DNA from: Candidatus Didemnitutus sp. | GTDB lineage: Bacteria; Verrucomicrobiota; Verrucomicrobiia; Opitutales; Opitutaceae | DNA: 60,263 nt | Direction of reading: 5' to 3' | Assembly: GCA_023701285.1 (NCBI GenBank) | Contig: JAMPXH010000010.1 | Location: 1-60,263, forward strand | In this document: piece by piece, positions 10,912 to 19,253 of the stretch | Layout of the letters: every line of letters begins with the position of its first letter | How positions within the stretch are numbered: the first letter of the stretch is position 1 | Notes under the pieces: model-generated | Database searches by the model: none | Seen by the model: only the letters and a program-made list of their open reading frames with translations | What the model was told of the DNA's origin: nothing | Program-made: the position numbers and the translations under genes

Positions 10912-10972
10912 GGGAGGGGCGCCGCTGTCCCAGCGGCGACAGGCGTCGGTCGGGACACCGACGCCCACCTCC
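10912..10972. repeat. REP-like double hairpin between convergent genes
   Basis: Two perfect GC hairpins lie back to back: cgccgctg-tcc-cagcggcg (10920-10938) and ggcgtcggt/accgacgcc (10942-10965). The position between convergent genes suits a bidirectional terminator. The tcc-loop architecture recurs at 24018-24042, which suggests a dispersed intergenic element. Confidence 0.6.
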
Positions 10973-10986
10973 TGCATGATCCCGGC

Positions 10987-11913
10987 TCAGGCCTCGATCC
11001 GCACGGGGCGAGTGAGGTCTTGTCCCGGGAAAGTCGCCTCGAGCAAGCGGTGCAATTGCTCCGCCGTCGCGGCGTCGATGCTGCCGGCCGGATGACGCAC
11101 GCGGTTCGAGGCCAGCAAGCCGCGCCGCCGCAGGATCTCCTTGCGGATCGCCACGCCGGGCTGCTGCTCGAACACCATCAGCGGCAGGTAGCGCGTGAAG
11201 ACGCGGCGGGCGCCCTCGGCGTCGCCCGCGCGCATGCGCGCAACCATCGCCTGCAACACTTCAGGGAAGGCGAAGCCGGTGTTGAAGCCGTCGGAGCCGC
11301 GCTCGAGATCGAAGAAACCGTAGAGCGCGCCGAGACCGGTCAGCACCGAGACCTCCTTGCGCACGAGGCCAGCCTTGAGCGCCGCGATCTTGTTCGGGCT
11401 CGGCGTCGCCTCGGCCTTGATGCAGGCCACCCGCGGAAACTCGTTGGCCAGCCGCAGCAGCAACGGCGCAGGCATGTGCACCTCCGTCGAGAGCGGATGA
11501 TCCTGCACGACCACCGGCACAGGCGAGGCCTCGATGACGCGGCGATAATACTCGAAGACCACCGCGTCGTTCGGCACCGGCTGCTTCGATGGCGCCACCA
11601 TCACCGCCGCGGCGCCGAGTTGCGCGGCCTCGCGGGTGAGCGCGATCGTCGCCGCCGTGCCCGTGTGGCTCGTGCCGACGATGACGGGCCGGCCGCCGGC
11701 CGCGGCAACCGCGGTCTTGATCAGCGCCGTGCGCTCCGCGTCGGTGAGCCGGTTGGATTCGCCCAGCACGCCGAGCACGGTGAAACCGTCGACGCCGAGC
11801 TCGCCGAAGAAACGGATCAGGCGGTCGAGCGAGGCGTGGTCGGGCGACTCGTCATCGTGAAATGGCGTCGCCAGGATGGGGATGACGCCGGTGAAGGGAG
11901 CGGAGGCAGGCAT
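10987..11913 (-). CDS. DapA-family aldolase/lyase (dihydrodipicolinate synthase-like)
   Basis: The 308-residue TIM-barrel protein carries the Schiff-base Lys166 (ACIKAEATPS) and a LGVLGES segment in place of the DapA GTTGE motif. The catalytic Tyr of true DapA (in YNxP) is replaced: the local sequence is VVQDHPLS, with Gln at the Tyr position. It is therefore probably not the lysine-pathway enzyme but one of the paralogues acting on other 2-keto acids or hydroxy acids. It converges on the dehydratase gene and diverges from the FAH operon. Start 11913 begins the fold (TGVIPILATPF); an in-frame extension upstream shows no domain. Confidence 0.85.
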   Translation of the reverse strand: MPASAPFTGVIPILATPFHDDESPDHASLDRLIRFFGELGVDGFTVLGVLGESNRLTDAERTALIKTAVAAAGGRPVIVGTSHTGTAATIALTREAAQLGAAAVMVAPSKQPVPNDAVVFEYYRRVIEASPVPVVVQDHPLSTEVHMPAPLLLRLANEFPRVACIKAEATPSPNKIAALKAGLVRKEVSVLTGLGALYGFFDLERGSDGFNTGFAFPEVLQAMVARMRAGDAEGARRVFTRYLPLMVFEQQPGVAIRKEILRRRGLLASNRVRHPAGSIDAATAEQLHRLLEATFPGQDLTRPVRIEA

Positions 11914-12248
11914 GGGAGGAAGGGGGTCACGCCACCGCAAACGGAGGCGTGCGCCGGGGCAATTGCAGAATTGATGCCAGACCTGGAAACAGCGGCCGCT
12001 CCGGGCGCCGTGCCGCGACCGACGCCCGCCGCGCGTGCACACTGCTGCCGTTTTGCCACGCTCTGTTGCCGGATGCACAACGCCCGCCATCGCTCCAACG
12101 CGCCCGTCAGAGCGAGAGCCCGGGCCTCCGGCCGGTGGCACAAGGGGTGCTGAACCGTCCGGTGACGCGCGCCGGCCCATCCGGGTTTGCCGAACACGCC
12201 TCCGCGTGCGAGGCTCGCCGCGCTGTCGCCCTCCCGTCCTCCGTTCCC

Positions 12249-13133
12249 GTGAAAATCGCCACCCTCCGTCTCGCCACCTTTGAAGAAGCCTGCGTGCTGT
12301 TCGCCTCGGGCTTCGTGCCCGTGCGCGCCATCGCCCGGCACCTGCAACGCGACTGGCCCGCCGACCTCCTCGGTTTGCTGACCGCGCAGAAGCTCGACGA
12401 GCTGCAGGCCTGGCACGACGGCCTCGCCGGCGAGCTGCCCGCCGGGCTGCAGCTGGCCGCGATCGCGCCGTCCGCCGCGGTGTTCGCCCCGCTCTACCGC
12501 CACCCGCGCAAGATCTGGGGCATCGGCCTCAACTACCGCGCGCACGCCGCCGACCTCAACGAGACCTCGCCCACGCTCGAGCCCGCGAGCTTCATGAAGC
12601 CCGACACGAGCATCATCGGCCACGGCGACACGATCCTCATCCCGCATCTCTCGCAGAAAACCACGGGCGAGGCCGAGCTCGGCATCGTCTTCGGCCGCAC
12701 CTGCCGCGACGTGCCGCGCGAGCGCTGGCGCGACGTCGTGGCGGGCTTCTGCACGATCATCGACATGACGGCCGAGGACATCCTCCGCCGCAACCCGCGC
12801 AACCTGACCCAGAGCAAATCGTTCGACACCTTCTTCAGCTTCGGCCCGCTCTTCGTGACGAAGGACGAGATCCCCGACGTGAACCAGGTGCGGGTGCGCA
12901 CCGTCATCAACGGCCGCATCCACGCCGAGAACGTCGTCGCGAACATGACTTTCCCACCGGATTTCCTCGTGCATTATCACTCGCAGATCATGACGATGCT
13001 TCCCGGCGACCTCATCTCCTCCGGCACGCCCGGCGCGGCCCCGCTCGCGCACGGCGACACGGTGGAGTGCCATGTCGACGGCTTCCCGCCGCTCGTCAAC
13101 CCCGTCAGCGACCTCAAAACCCTCAACGCCTGA
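12249..13133 (+). CDS. Fumarylacetoacetate hydrolase (FAH) family protein
   Basis: The 294-residue protein has an FAH domain from about residue 90 (GIGLNYRAHA, FMKPDTSIIG) with the metal-binding acid GEAELGIVFGR and the late SSGTPGA motif. Members hydrolyse or hydrate acylpyruvates such as fumarylpyruvate or 2,4-diketo-3-deoxy sugar acids. I chose the GTG at 12249, which begins KIATLRLATFEEA; no ATG fits the fold start. It is the first gene of a three-gene operon, with only 3 bp to the SDR gene, and the aminotransferase follows. The operon could handle a keto acid made by transamination. The substrate is unknown. Confidence 0.87.
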   Translation: MKIATLRLATFEEACVLFASGFVPVRAIARHLQRDWPADLLGLLTAQKLDELQAWHDGLAGELPAGLQLAAIAPSAAVFAPLYRHPRKIWGIGLNYRAHAADLNETSPTLEPASFMKPDTSIIGHGDTILIPHLSQKTTGEAELGIVFGRTCRDVPRERWRDVVAGFCTIIDMTAEDILRRNPRNLTQSKSFDTFFSFGPLFVTKDEIPDVNQVRVRTVINGRIHAENVVANMTFPPDFLVHYHSQIMTMLPGDLISSGTPGAAPLAHGDTVECHVDGFPPLVNPVSDLKTLNA

Positions 13134-13136
13134 ACC

Positions 13137-13925
13137 ATGGACCTCGGACTCACCGGCAAATCCGCCCTCGTGCTCGCCTCCAGCGGCGGCCTCGGCCGCG
13201 CCACTGCGCTCGCCTTCGCGCGCGAAGGCGCCGACGTGACGCTCTTCGCCCGCCGCGAGGCGGAGACGCGCGCCGCCCAGCAGGAAATCAAGACGCAGAC
13301 CGGCCGCGACGCGCACGTCGTCCTCGGCGACCTCACCAAGGCCGCCGACATCCAGCGCGCGGTCGACGAGGCCGCCGCGAAGTTCGGCCGCCTCGACATC
13401 CTCGTGAACAACTGCGGCGGCCCGCCCGCGGGCACGTTCGACGCGTTCGACGACGCCACCTGGCAAGCCGCCTACGAGCTCACGCTCCTCAGCTACGTGC
13501 GCGCCACCCGCGCCGCGTTGCCGCACCTGCGCAAGGCCGGCCGCGGCTGGATCGTCAACTTCGTCTCCTCCTCCGTGAAGGCGCCGCTCGAGCTGCTGCT
13601 CCTCTCGAACACGTTCCGCATGGGCGTCATCGGCCTCACGAAGACGCTCGCCGGCGAAGTCGGCCCGCAGGGCATCCTCGTCAACGCGCTCGGGCCCGGT
13701 CGCGTCTACACCGACCGCATCGCCCAGCTCGACGGCGCCCGCGCCAAGAAGGCCGGCACCACGCCCGAGCAGGTGCGCGCCGACATGTCGAAGCAGATCC
13801 CGCTCGGCCGTTACGGCGAGCCGGAGGAGTTCGCCCGCACCGCCGTGTTCCTCTGTTCCCCCGCCAACACCTACATCAGCGGCCAGACGCTCCTCGTCGA
13901 CGGCGGCATGGTGAAGGCCTACTGA
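13137..13925 (+). CDS. SDR-family protein lacking the YxxxK catalytic pair
   Basis: The 262-residue Rossmann protein has a cofactor loop ASSGGLGRA and a CGGPPAG segment in place of NNAG. The usual Ser is present (NFVSSSVKAP), but the Tyr and Lys of YxxxK are replaced: alignment to the KxxxxGLTK helix gives SNTFRMGVIGLTK, with Ser for Tyr and Arg for Lys. The C-terminus (YISGQTLLVDGGMVKAY) is standard. A subgroup of SDRs with an S-N-x-x-R signature is annotated as 3-oxoacyl-ACP reductase-like, but its chemistry is unclear. It is tightly coupled to the FAH gene before it and the aminotransferase 8 bp after. Confidence 0.88.
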   Translation: MDLGLTGKSALVLASSGGLGRATALAFAREGADVTLFARREAETRAAQQEIKTQTGRDAHVVLGDLTKAADIQRAVDEAAAKFGRLDILVNNCGGPPAGTFDAFDDATWQAAYELTLLSYVRATRAALPHLRKAGRGWIVNFVSSSVKAPLELLLLSNTFRMGVIGLTKTLAGEVGPQGILVNALGPGRVYTDRIAQLDGARAKKAGTTPEQVRADMSKQIPLGRYGEPEEFARTAVFLCSPANTYISGQTLLVDGGMVKAY

Positions 13926-13933
13926 ACCCGCCC

Positions 13934-15133
13934 ATGTTCGACGCCCTTTCCCTCGCCCCCGAAGATCCGATCCTCGGTCTCGCCGCCGCCTTCAACCGCG
14001 ACCCGAGCCCCGCCAAGATCAACCTCGCCCAAGGCATCTACCTCGACGAGACCGGCCGCACGCCCACGCTCGCCTGCGTGCGGCGCGCGGAGGAGCTGCT
14101 GCTCCAGGCCGCGCCGCCGAAGACCTACCTGCCGATCGACGGCAGCGCCAAGTTCAACGACGCCGTCGCCGACTTCGTGCTCGGCCCCGCGCTCCGCGCC
14201 CAGCTCGGCCCGCGCGTCGCCGTGGTGCAGACGCCCGGCGGCACCGGCGCCGTGCGCCTCGCCGCCGAGATCGTGCACCTGCTGCACGGCGGCGCCACCG
14301 CGTGGATCAGCAATCCCACCTGGCCGAATCATCCCAACATCTGCCGCGCCGCCGGGCTGAAGCCCGCCGAGTATCGCTATTTCGACGCGCAGACCAAGCG
14401 CCGCGACCTCGACGCCGTGCTCGCCACCCTCGCCACCGCCGCCCGCGGAGACACCGTGCTGCTGCACGGTTGCTGCCACAATCCCACCGGCGACGATCCC
14501 TCCGAAAGCGAGTGGCGCACGCTGCTCACCGCGGTGCAGCAACGCGGACTCGTGCCGCTCTTCGACTCCGCTTATCAAGGGCTCGCCCGCGGGCCTGATC
14601 TGGATGCCTTCCCCATCCGCCTCGCCGCCGAGATGGGACTCAGCTTCCTCGCCGCCGTCTCGTTCTCCAAGAACCTCGGCCTCTACGGCGAACGCGTCGG
14701 CGCGCTGCTGCTCGTCGGCGCCGATGCCGAGGGCGTGCGCCGCGCACTCAGCCAGGCCAAGGCCGTCGTGCGCACCGCGTGGTCGAGCCCGTCCGCCCAC
14801 GGCGCGCGCATCGCGGAGACCGTCATGACGCACGCCGAGCTGCGTCCGCTCTGGCTCGGCGAACTCGAGACGATGCGCCTCCGCCTCGTGCAGATGCGCC
14901 AGGATCTCGTGCGCCTCATGACCGAGCGGGGTTTCGGCTCCGCGTTCGCCCCGCTCGCGGAGCAGCACGGTATGTTCGCGCTCACCGAACTCTCCGGCGA
15001 ACGCGCGCGCTGGCTGCGTCAGGAGCACAAGCTCTACTTGATCGAGAGCGGACGCATCAACGTCGCCGGCCTGAATCCCCGCAACCAGACCGCCGTCGCC
15101 GATCTCTTCGCCCGCGCGCTCGCGCTAGGCTGA
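13934..15133 (+). CDS. Aspartate/aromatic aminotransferase (AspC/TyrB family)
   Basis: The 399-residue fold-type I enzyme resembles E. coli AspC/TyrB from its first residues (MFDALSLAPEDPILGLA, KINLAQGIYLDETG). It has the cofactor-site NPTGDDPS and the PLP-binding Lys in SFSKNLGLYGERVG. It exchanges amino groups between aspartate or aromatic amino acids and 2-oxoglutarate. It is last in an operon with FAH and SDR genes, and a strong terminator follows at 15190. The FAH partner leaves open a role in aromatic amino-acid breakdown, but the intermediate steps are not encoded here. Confidence 0.9.
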   Translation: MFDALSLAPEDPILGLAAAFNRDPSPAKINLAQGIYLDETGRTPTLACVRRAEELLLQAAPPKTYLPIDGSAKFNDAVADFVLGPALRAQLGPRVAVVQTPGGTGAVRLAAEIVHLLHGGATAWISNPTWPNHPNICRAAGLKPAEYRYFDAQTKRRDLDAVLATLATAARGDTVLLHGCCHNPTGDDPSESEWRTLLTAVQQRGLVPLFDSAYQGLARGPDLDAFPIRLAAEMGLSFLAAVSFSKNLGLYGERVGALLLVGADAEGVRRALSQAKAVVRTAWSSPSAHGARIAETVMTHAELRPLWLGELETMRLRLVQMRQDLVRLMTERGFGSAFAPLAEQHGMFALTELSGERARWLRQEHKLYLIESGRINVAGLNPRNQTAVADLFARALALG

Positions 15134-15189
15134 CGCTCCCGCCTCCCTCCTCCAGCCGGCGCCGCTTCGCGCGGCGAGGCGCATTCTCA

Positions 15190-15213
15190 CGGGCTCCGGC
15201 AGGAGCCCGTTTT
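15190..15213 (+). terminator. Rho-independent terminator of the FAH-SDR-aminotransferase operon
   Basis: The stem is cgggctcc/ggagcccg with a 4-nt loop, followed by TTTTGTTT. It begins 57 bp after the aminotransferase stop. Confidence 0.85.
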
Positions 15214-15257
15214 GTTTGGCCGGCCGGGACGCCTGCCAGCGTCGACTCCGATCCCAT

Positions 15258-15417
15258 AAACATGAAGGGGCCGCCCTTTCAGGCGGCCCCTGCATGACCT
15301 AACACCAAGCAAACCGTAAGAACTACAAGCAATGTTTCGTGAAGAACGACGCACTGTTGTCACTCAGATAGACGTCACGTCCCCCGGAAACGTTGAAAGA
15401 TTTTTGCAGAAATCTGC
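15258..15417 (-). ncRNA. Candidate structured RNA, copy 1 of a tandem pair
   Basis: This 160-bp element aligns without gaps to a second copy exactly 384 bp away. The block 15294-15358 is almost identical in both. Two variable stretches follow, separated by conserved cagatagacg and gaaacgttgaaagattt. Read on the minus strand, the 3' end is a GC hairpin (15267-15290) closed by a GAAA tetraloop and followed by UUCAUGUUU, like a terminator. The strand choice rests on the GNRA loops and this tail. No convincing reading frame covers the conserved block. The function is unknown. Confidence 0.6.
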
Positions 15418-15641
15418 GCACTCCCCAACTCAGCCATTTTCAATATTTTGCGGAAATACGCCCCGCCGGAAGCCAAGGCCGATGCCCGTCTGTCGGCCGC
15501 AAAACCCGCACCGGCGAGGCGTCTCGCCGACGTGGCCGCGGCCGATACCTTGGTGCTGATGCAGGGGAGCCGCGGAGCACCCGCCGGATTCGCACTACGC
15601 CACTCCCGATCGCACGCCGGGAGATTTATCGCCGCCCGTAG

Positions 15642-15801
15642 AAACGTGAAGGGGCCGCCCTCGCGAGCGACCCCTTCATGACCTAACACCAAGCAAACCG
15701 TAAGAACTACAAGCAATGTTTCGTTAAGAACGACACACTGAACACACCCAGATAGACGCAGGCACCGGGCGAAACGTTGAAAGATTTCCGGAGATTTCTG
15801 C
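15642..15801 (-). ncRNA. Candidate structured RNA, copy 2 of a tandem pair
   Basis: Second copy of the element at 15258. Its 3' hairpin (15651-15674) differs from copy 1 in sequence but keeps the stem through C-G to U-G exchanges, and has a GCGA loop, again GNRA on the minus strand. It is followed by UUCACGUUU. The 224 bp between the copies and the 124 bp to the next gene show no other recognisable feature. Confidence 0.6.
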
Positions 15802-15925
15802 GGTGAATAACTTTCCCGGAAAATGTCTGGCCTTGTTCGCTGGCCTCCAGTGATTTGCGCGCGGGTTGATTTCCGGTTTCCAGGGCGCGGCAACGCGCCC
15901 CGCCTCGTCATAAACGCCTGAAATC

Positions 15926-16666
15926 ATGCTCCCTGCCCGCCCCCATCTGTTCGGCATGCTCGCCGGACTTTTCCTCGCCACCGGTCTCGTCCTCGCCGCC
16001 TTCCTCGTCGCCCGTGCCTGGACGCGCCTGAGCGAGACCAACGTCGTCAACGTCACCGGCTCCGCCCGCAAAAACGTGCGCTCCGACCTGATCGTCTGGC
16101 GCACCTGTTTCCACGTCGACGCCGCCACGCTGCCCGCCGCGCAGCGGCAGCTCCAGGAACAGCTCGCCCAAGCCACCGCGCATCTGGCGCAGAGCGGCCT
16201 CACCGATGTCGCAGTCGCGCCCGTGGAAGTGCAGGAACTCACCGTGCGCGCGCGCGATGCCGACGGCGAGGAGGCCACCGTGCGCCGCGTGGGTTACCGG
16301 CTCCTCCAACGGCTCGAGATCCGCTCGACCGACGTGGAGCGCGTGCCGCGGCTGGCGGCCGACACGAGCGCGTTGATCGAGCAGGGCATCGTGTTCTCGG
16401 CACACGAATTCCAGTTCATCTACACGAAGGCCGGCGAGGCGAAGGTGGAGATGATGGCCGAGGCGACGAAGGATGCCCGCGCGCGCGCCGACCAGATCGC
16501 GCGACAGGGTGGCAGCGAGGTCGCCGCACTGCGCTCAGCCAAGATGGGCGTCGTGCAGATCAACCCGTTGCACTCGAACGCCACGAGTTGGGAGGGCAAC
16601 AACGACACCAGCGCACTCGACAAGACCATCACCGCGACCGTGACCGCCGTGTTCTCCCTGCGCTGA
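15926..16666 (+). CDS. SIMPL (DUF541) domain protein, membrane-anchored
   Basis: The 246-residue protein starts with a single hydrophobic segment (LFGMLAGLFLATGLVLAAFL), acting as signal anchor or uncleaved signal. The SIMPL/DUF541 domain follows: NVTGSARKNVRSDLIVW at its start, then the typical KVEMMAEATKDARARADQIA helix and a beta-rich tail. Such proteins are periplasmic or envelope-associated, and their molecular function is poorly defined. It is monocistronic, with the esterase gene converging on it. Confidence 0.88.
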   Translation: MLPARPHLFGMLAGLFLATGLVLAAFLVARAWTRLSETNVVNVTGSARKNVRSDLIVWRTCFHVDAATLPAAQRQLQEQLAQATAHLAQSGLTDVAVAPVEVQELTVRARDADGEEATVRRVGYRLLQRLEIRSTDVERVPRLAADTSALIEQGIVFSAHEFQFIYTKAGEAKVEMMAEATKDARARADQIARQGGSEVAALRSAKMGVVQINPLHSNATSWEGNNDTSALDKTITATVTAVFSLR

Positions 16667-16735
16667 ACGCCGTCGCTACCGGAGCCGGGCGCACGGCGCT
16701 GAGTTGCTCGCCGGCTCGCGTCGCCGCGGGCGCGT

Positions 16736-19036
16736 TCACGGCGCGCCGGTCCACGTGACCTGCAGCCGCACGAACCGACGCCCCTCCGTTCCGAGCGGGA
16801 TGACGATCACCTGCTCGCCGACTGCATCGGCGGCGAGTTCGCGCCACGTGATCCACTCCTGCAGATCCGCGCTGACCTGCACCGCGACGGCCGTGTCCGC
16901 CGCGGTGTCGGCGGCGCGATGAAAACGGAAGATCCAACCCTCCGCGCCCCACGCGAGGGCGGTCGCCGCACCGGCGTCGGCCCGCGCGGGATCGCTGCCC
17001 AGCGCATACTCGACGAGGTTTGTCCGGCCATCCGCATCCGGATCGGCATCCGGCGTCGCGGCCTGCCCAGCCAGCCCCGCGTTCTCGGCCCACCGCTCGA
17101 AGGGTCGCCGCACCGCCAGCACCGCGGGCTGGCTGAGCACGGTGCCGGAGGCATTCGTCACCACGACCGTGTAGCTGCCCGCCGCGGAGAAGGTCAGGTT
17201 CGAGAGCGTGAGACTCGCCGCCCTCTCACCCGGCAAAACGACTCCGTCCTTCTTCCACTGGTAAGTCGGCGCCGGAACACCCACCGCCTCGACGGCGAGC
17301 ATCACGGTTTCCCCGACGACCGCGGCGCGGCTCTGCGGTTGTCCGAGAATCACCGGAGCCGCAGGCGCGTAGCCGGTGACCGCAAACGTCACGTGGTCGA
17401 TGCCGACGCCCTGATCGACGCCCGACAGGTTGGCGACATACCAGCGAATCCAGAGATCGTTGCCGGGCGCCAAACTCAGACCGCCGATCGTCACCGGCTC
17501 GAACACCGTGTGGTTGCCCGGGAGATTGAAATTCACCGTCGTCCCGGATGGTTGGCCGTTGCCGTTCAACGGCGCGGTGTAGCTGAGCGCGGGAATCGTC
17601 GTCCACGTGCCGGTCGTGAGGCTCGTCGACTGGCTGAGACGCTGGTGGTTGTAGGCAACGACGATCGTGTTGTTGTTCGCGCCCGTGCTGCGGTAAAACT
17701 GCCCGGCGGTGTAGCCGAGCGAGAATTGCGTGATGATGAAGCCAGTCTGGTTGCGCAGACGCAGGCCAAAATAAATGCCGGCACCGGTGCCGACTGATCC
17801 GGCGGTGTTGTCGCTCGGCCGCACGCCGAGGAGAAAATTGTTCGGCATATCGGTGCTCGCGAGGAAGCCGAGAAAGCCGGAATCGGTGTTCGACAACGAC
17901 GTCTGCACCGTCACGGCGGTCGGCGTGCCCAGCGCATTTTGATGCAAAAACCAGCCCGGCACGGTGACAGCGTCTTCCCACGCGAGACTTGCCGGCGCAG
18001 CGCTCGACGTGAACGCGTGATTGAAACTCGCCCGGTAGCTCGCGCTTTCGAGCGTGAGCACGGGGGAGTCGGGTTCCTCGATTTCCGCGTCGGGCGGGAA
18101 ATACGGCTCCGCGGAAAACAGCAGCGCCGACGCATAAGGCGTCATGCGCGACGTGTCGTGACCGACACCCGGCGCGTAGCTGAGTTGCCAGTTGAAAGTC
18201 GTGCCGAGTCCCGGCGCCGCCGCCGTGGCGTGCGCGTGAAAATACTGGCCGCGCGCGAGTCGATGCGGTCCCTGCGCCTCCGCGCCGGCGCTGTGGTTGA
18301 GATCGGGCGAATGCGGATCGTCGTCGGCCGTGCCGAGCAAAATCGCGTGCGGTTGCGCCAGCCGCTCACGAAGCGTGGCCGGCGAGTAGCTGGGACCCGC
18401 GAGGCCGAACGGGAAATTTTCCGCCGTCTCGGGCACGGTATACCAGCCGGCGTTCGCCGCGACGGCCTTCGCTGCGCGCACGGTCGGCGCGAAGAGCAAC
18501 ATGCGGTGCACGAACTGCGCGCCCGCGGAGTGACCGTAGAGCAGATAAGTTTCGCGGGCGCCGGCACCGAGACCGGCGCGCACCTCATCGAAGATCGCTT
18601 CGATGGCGTTGAACGTCCACTCGGCCGGCGGACGCAGCGAACCGTCGGCACCCCGCATGCCGCCGATGCTGTAACTATTCGCGTCGGGAAACTCGGTCTC
18701 GTTGAACTCGGGCGCGACTATGATGCAGCCTCGCACATCCGCCTGCGAAATCCACGAGTCGCGGTAGAACGACGCGTTGCGATTCGTGCCGTGGCAGACA
18801 ATCACGACGGGAGTGTTGGCCGCCGTGGCATTCGCCGGACGATACGTCCACACGGGAATGGTTTTGCCCGACCAGACGAACGTGAAGCTCGCCCGCCCGG
18901 GCGTGATCGTGACCGCGGTCAACGAACTGTTTAACAGCGCGAGGAAGACAAACACGAGCCACGCAACGCGGGCAAAGCGGCTTGAGGTCAGTCCACTCCA
19001 CCGAGGCGGCATGGGGACATGCGAAAAGGGGATCAC
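16736..19036 (-). CDS. Secreted alpha/beta-hydrolase (esterase/depolymerase-like) with Ig-like domain
   Basis: The 766-residue protein begins with a hydrophobic signal (FARVAWLVFVFLALLNSSLT). An alpha/beta-hydrolase domain follows (residues ~50-330), with the nucleophile elbow YGHSAGAQF and VVIVCHGTNRNASF near the oxyanion region, resembling PHB-depolymerase/feruloyl-esterase-type folds. Next is a beta-rich region (~340-570), an Ig-like domain (TYQWKKDGVVLPGE to SAAGSYTVVVTN), and a calcium-binding-like stretch DADPDADGRTNLVEYALG before a final beta domain. This C-terminal arrangement is common in secreted Verrucomicrobia proteins. The substrate is not evident. It is transcribed alone. Confidence 0.85.
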   Translation of the reverse strand: MIPFSHVPMPPRWSGLTSSRFARVAWLVFVFLALLNSSLTAVTITPGRASFTFVWSGKTIPVWTYRPANATAANTPVVIVCHGTNRNASFYRDSWISQADVRGCIIVAPEFNETEFPDANSYSIGGMRGADGSLRPPAEWTFNAIEAIFDEVRAGLGAGARETYLLYGHSAGAQFVHRMLLFAPTVRAAKAVAANAGWYTVPETAENFPFGLAGPSYSPATLRERLAQPHAILLGTADDDPHSPDLNHSAGAEAQGPHRLARGQYFHAHATAAAPGLGTTFNWQLSYAPGVGHDTSRMTPYASALLFSAEPYFPPDAEIEEPDSPVLTLESASYRASFNHAFTSSAAPASLAWEDAVTVPGWFLHQNALGTPTAVTVQTSLSNTDSGFLGFLASTDMPNNFLLGVRPSDNTAGSVGTGAGIYFGLRLRNQTGFIITQFSLGYTAGQFYRSTGANNNTIVVAYNHQRLSQSTSLTTGTWTTIPALSYTAPLNGNGQPSGTTVNFNLPGNHTVFEPVTIGGLSLAPGNDLWIRWYVANLSGVDQGVGIDHVTFAVTGYAPAAPVILGQPQSRAAVVGETVMLAVEAVGVPAPTYQWKKDGVVLPGERAASLTLSNLTFSAAGSYTVVVTNASGTVLSQPAVLAVRRPFERWAENAGLAGQAATPDADPDADGRTNLVEYALGSDPARADAGAATALAWGAEGWIFRFHRAADTAADTAVAVQVSADLQEWITWRELAADAVGEQVIVIPLGTEGRRFVRLQVTWTGAP

Positions 19037-19168
19037 GAAAAGGCGCCCCTTTCATCCCGGCGCGCTCCGCGAAACGCAACCGCAGCCATCGGGCACCTCC
19101 AGCGATTCCTACTCACTCCTTCCGCGTAAGCCTACGCCAGCCATCGCGCATGTAACGTCGTCCATAAC

Positions 19169-19186
19169 GGAAACCGTAAAGTTTCC
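19169..19186. promoter_or_regulatory. Palindrome upstream of the esterase gene, possible operator
   Basis: Arms ggaaac and gtttcc are separated by 6 bp, 133 bp before the esterase start in the 217-bp gap. Size and symmetry fit a repressor or activator site, but nothing identifies the regulator. Confidence 0.3.
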
Positions 19187-19253
19187 GCCCAAACGACTCA
19201 CAACAACCCGTCGGGCCCTTTGTGACGCCGGCCAGTCCTCGCCACCGCCCGCC

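Noticed and set aside
11817-13526. Long minus-strand frame (569 codons) across the FAH and SDR genes
   Set aside because: Low-complexity Ala/Gly/Arg/Val product overlapping two clear genes; a shadow of GC-rich coding sequence.
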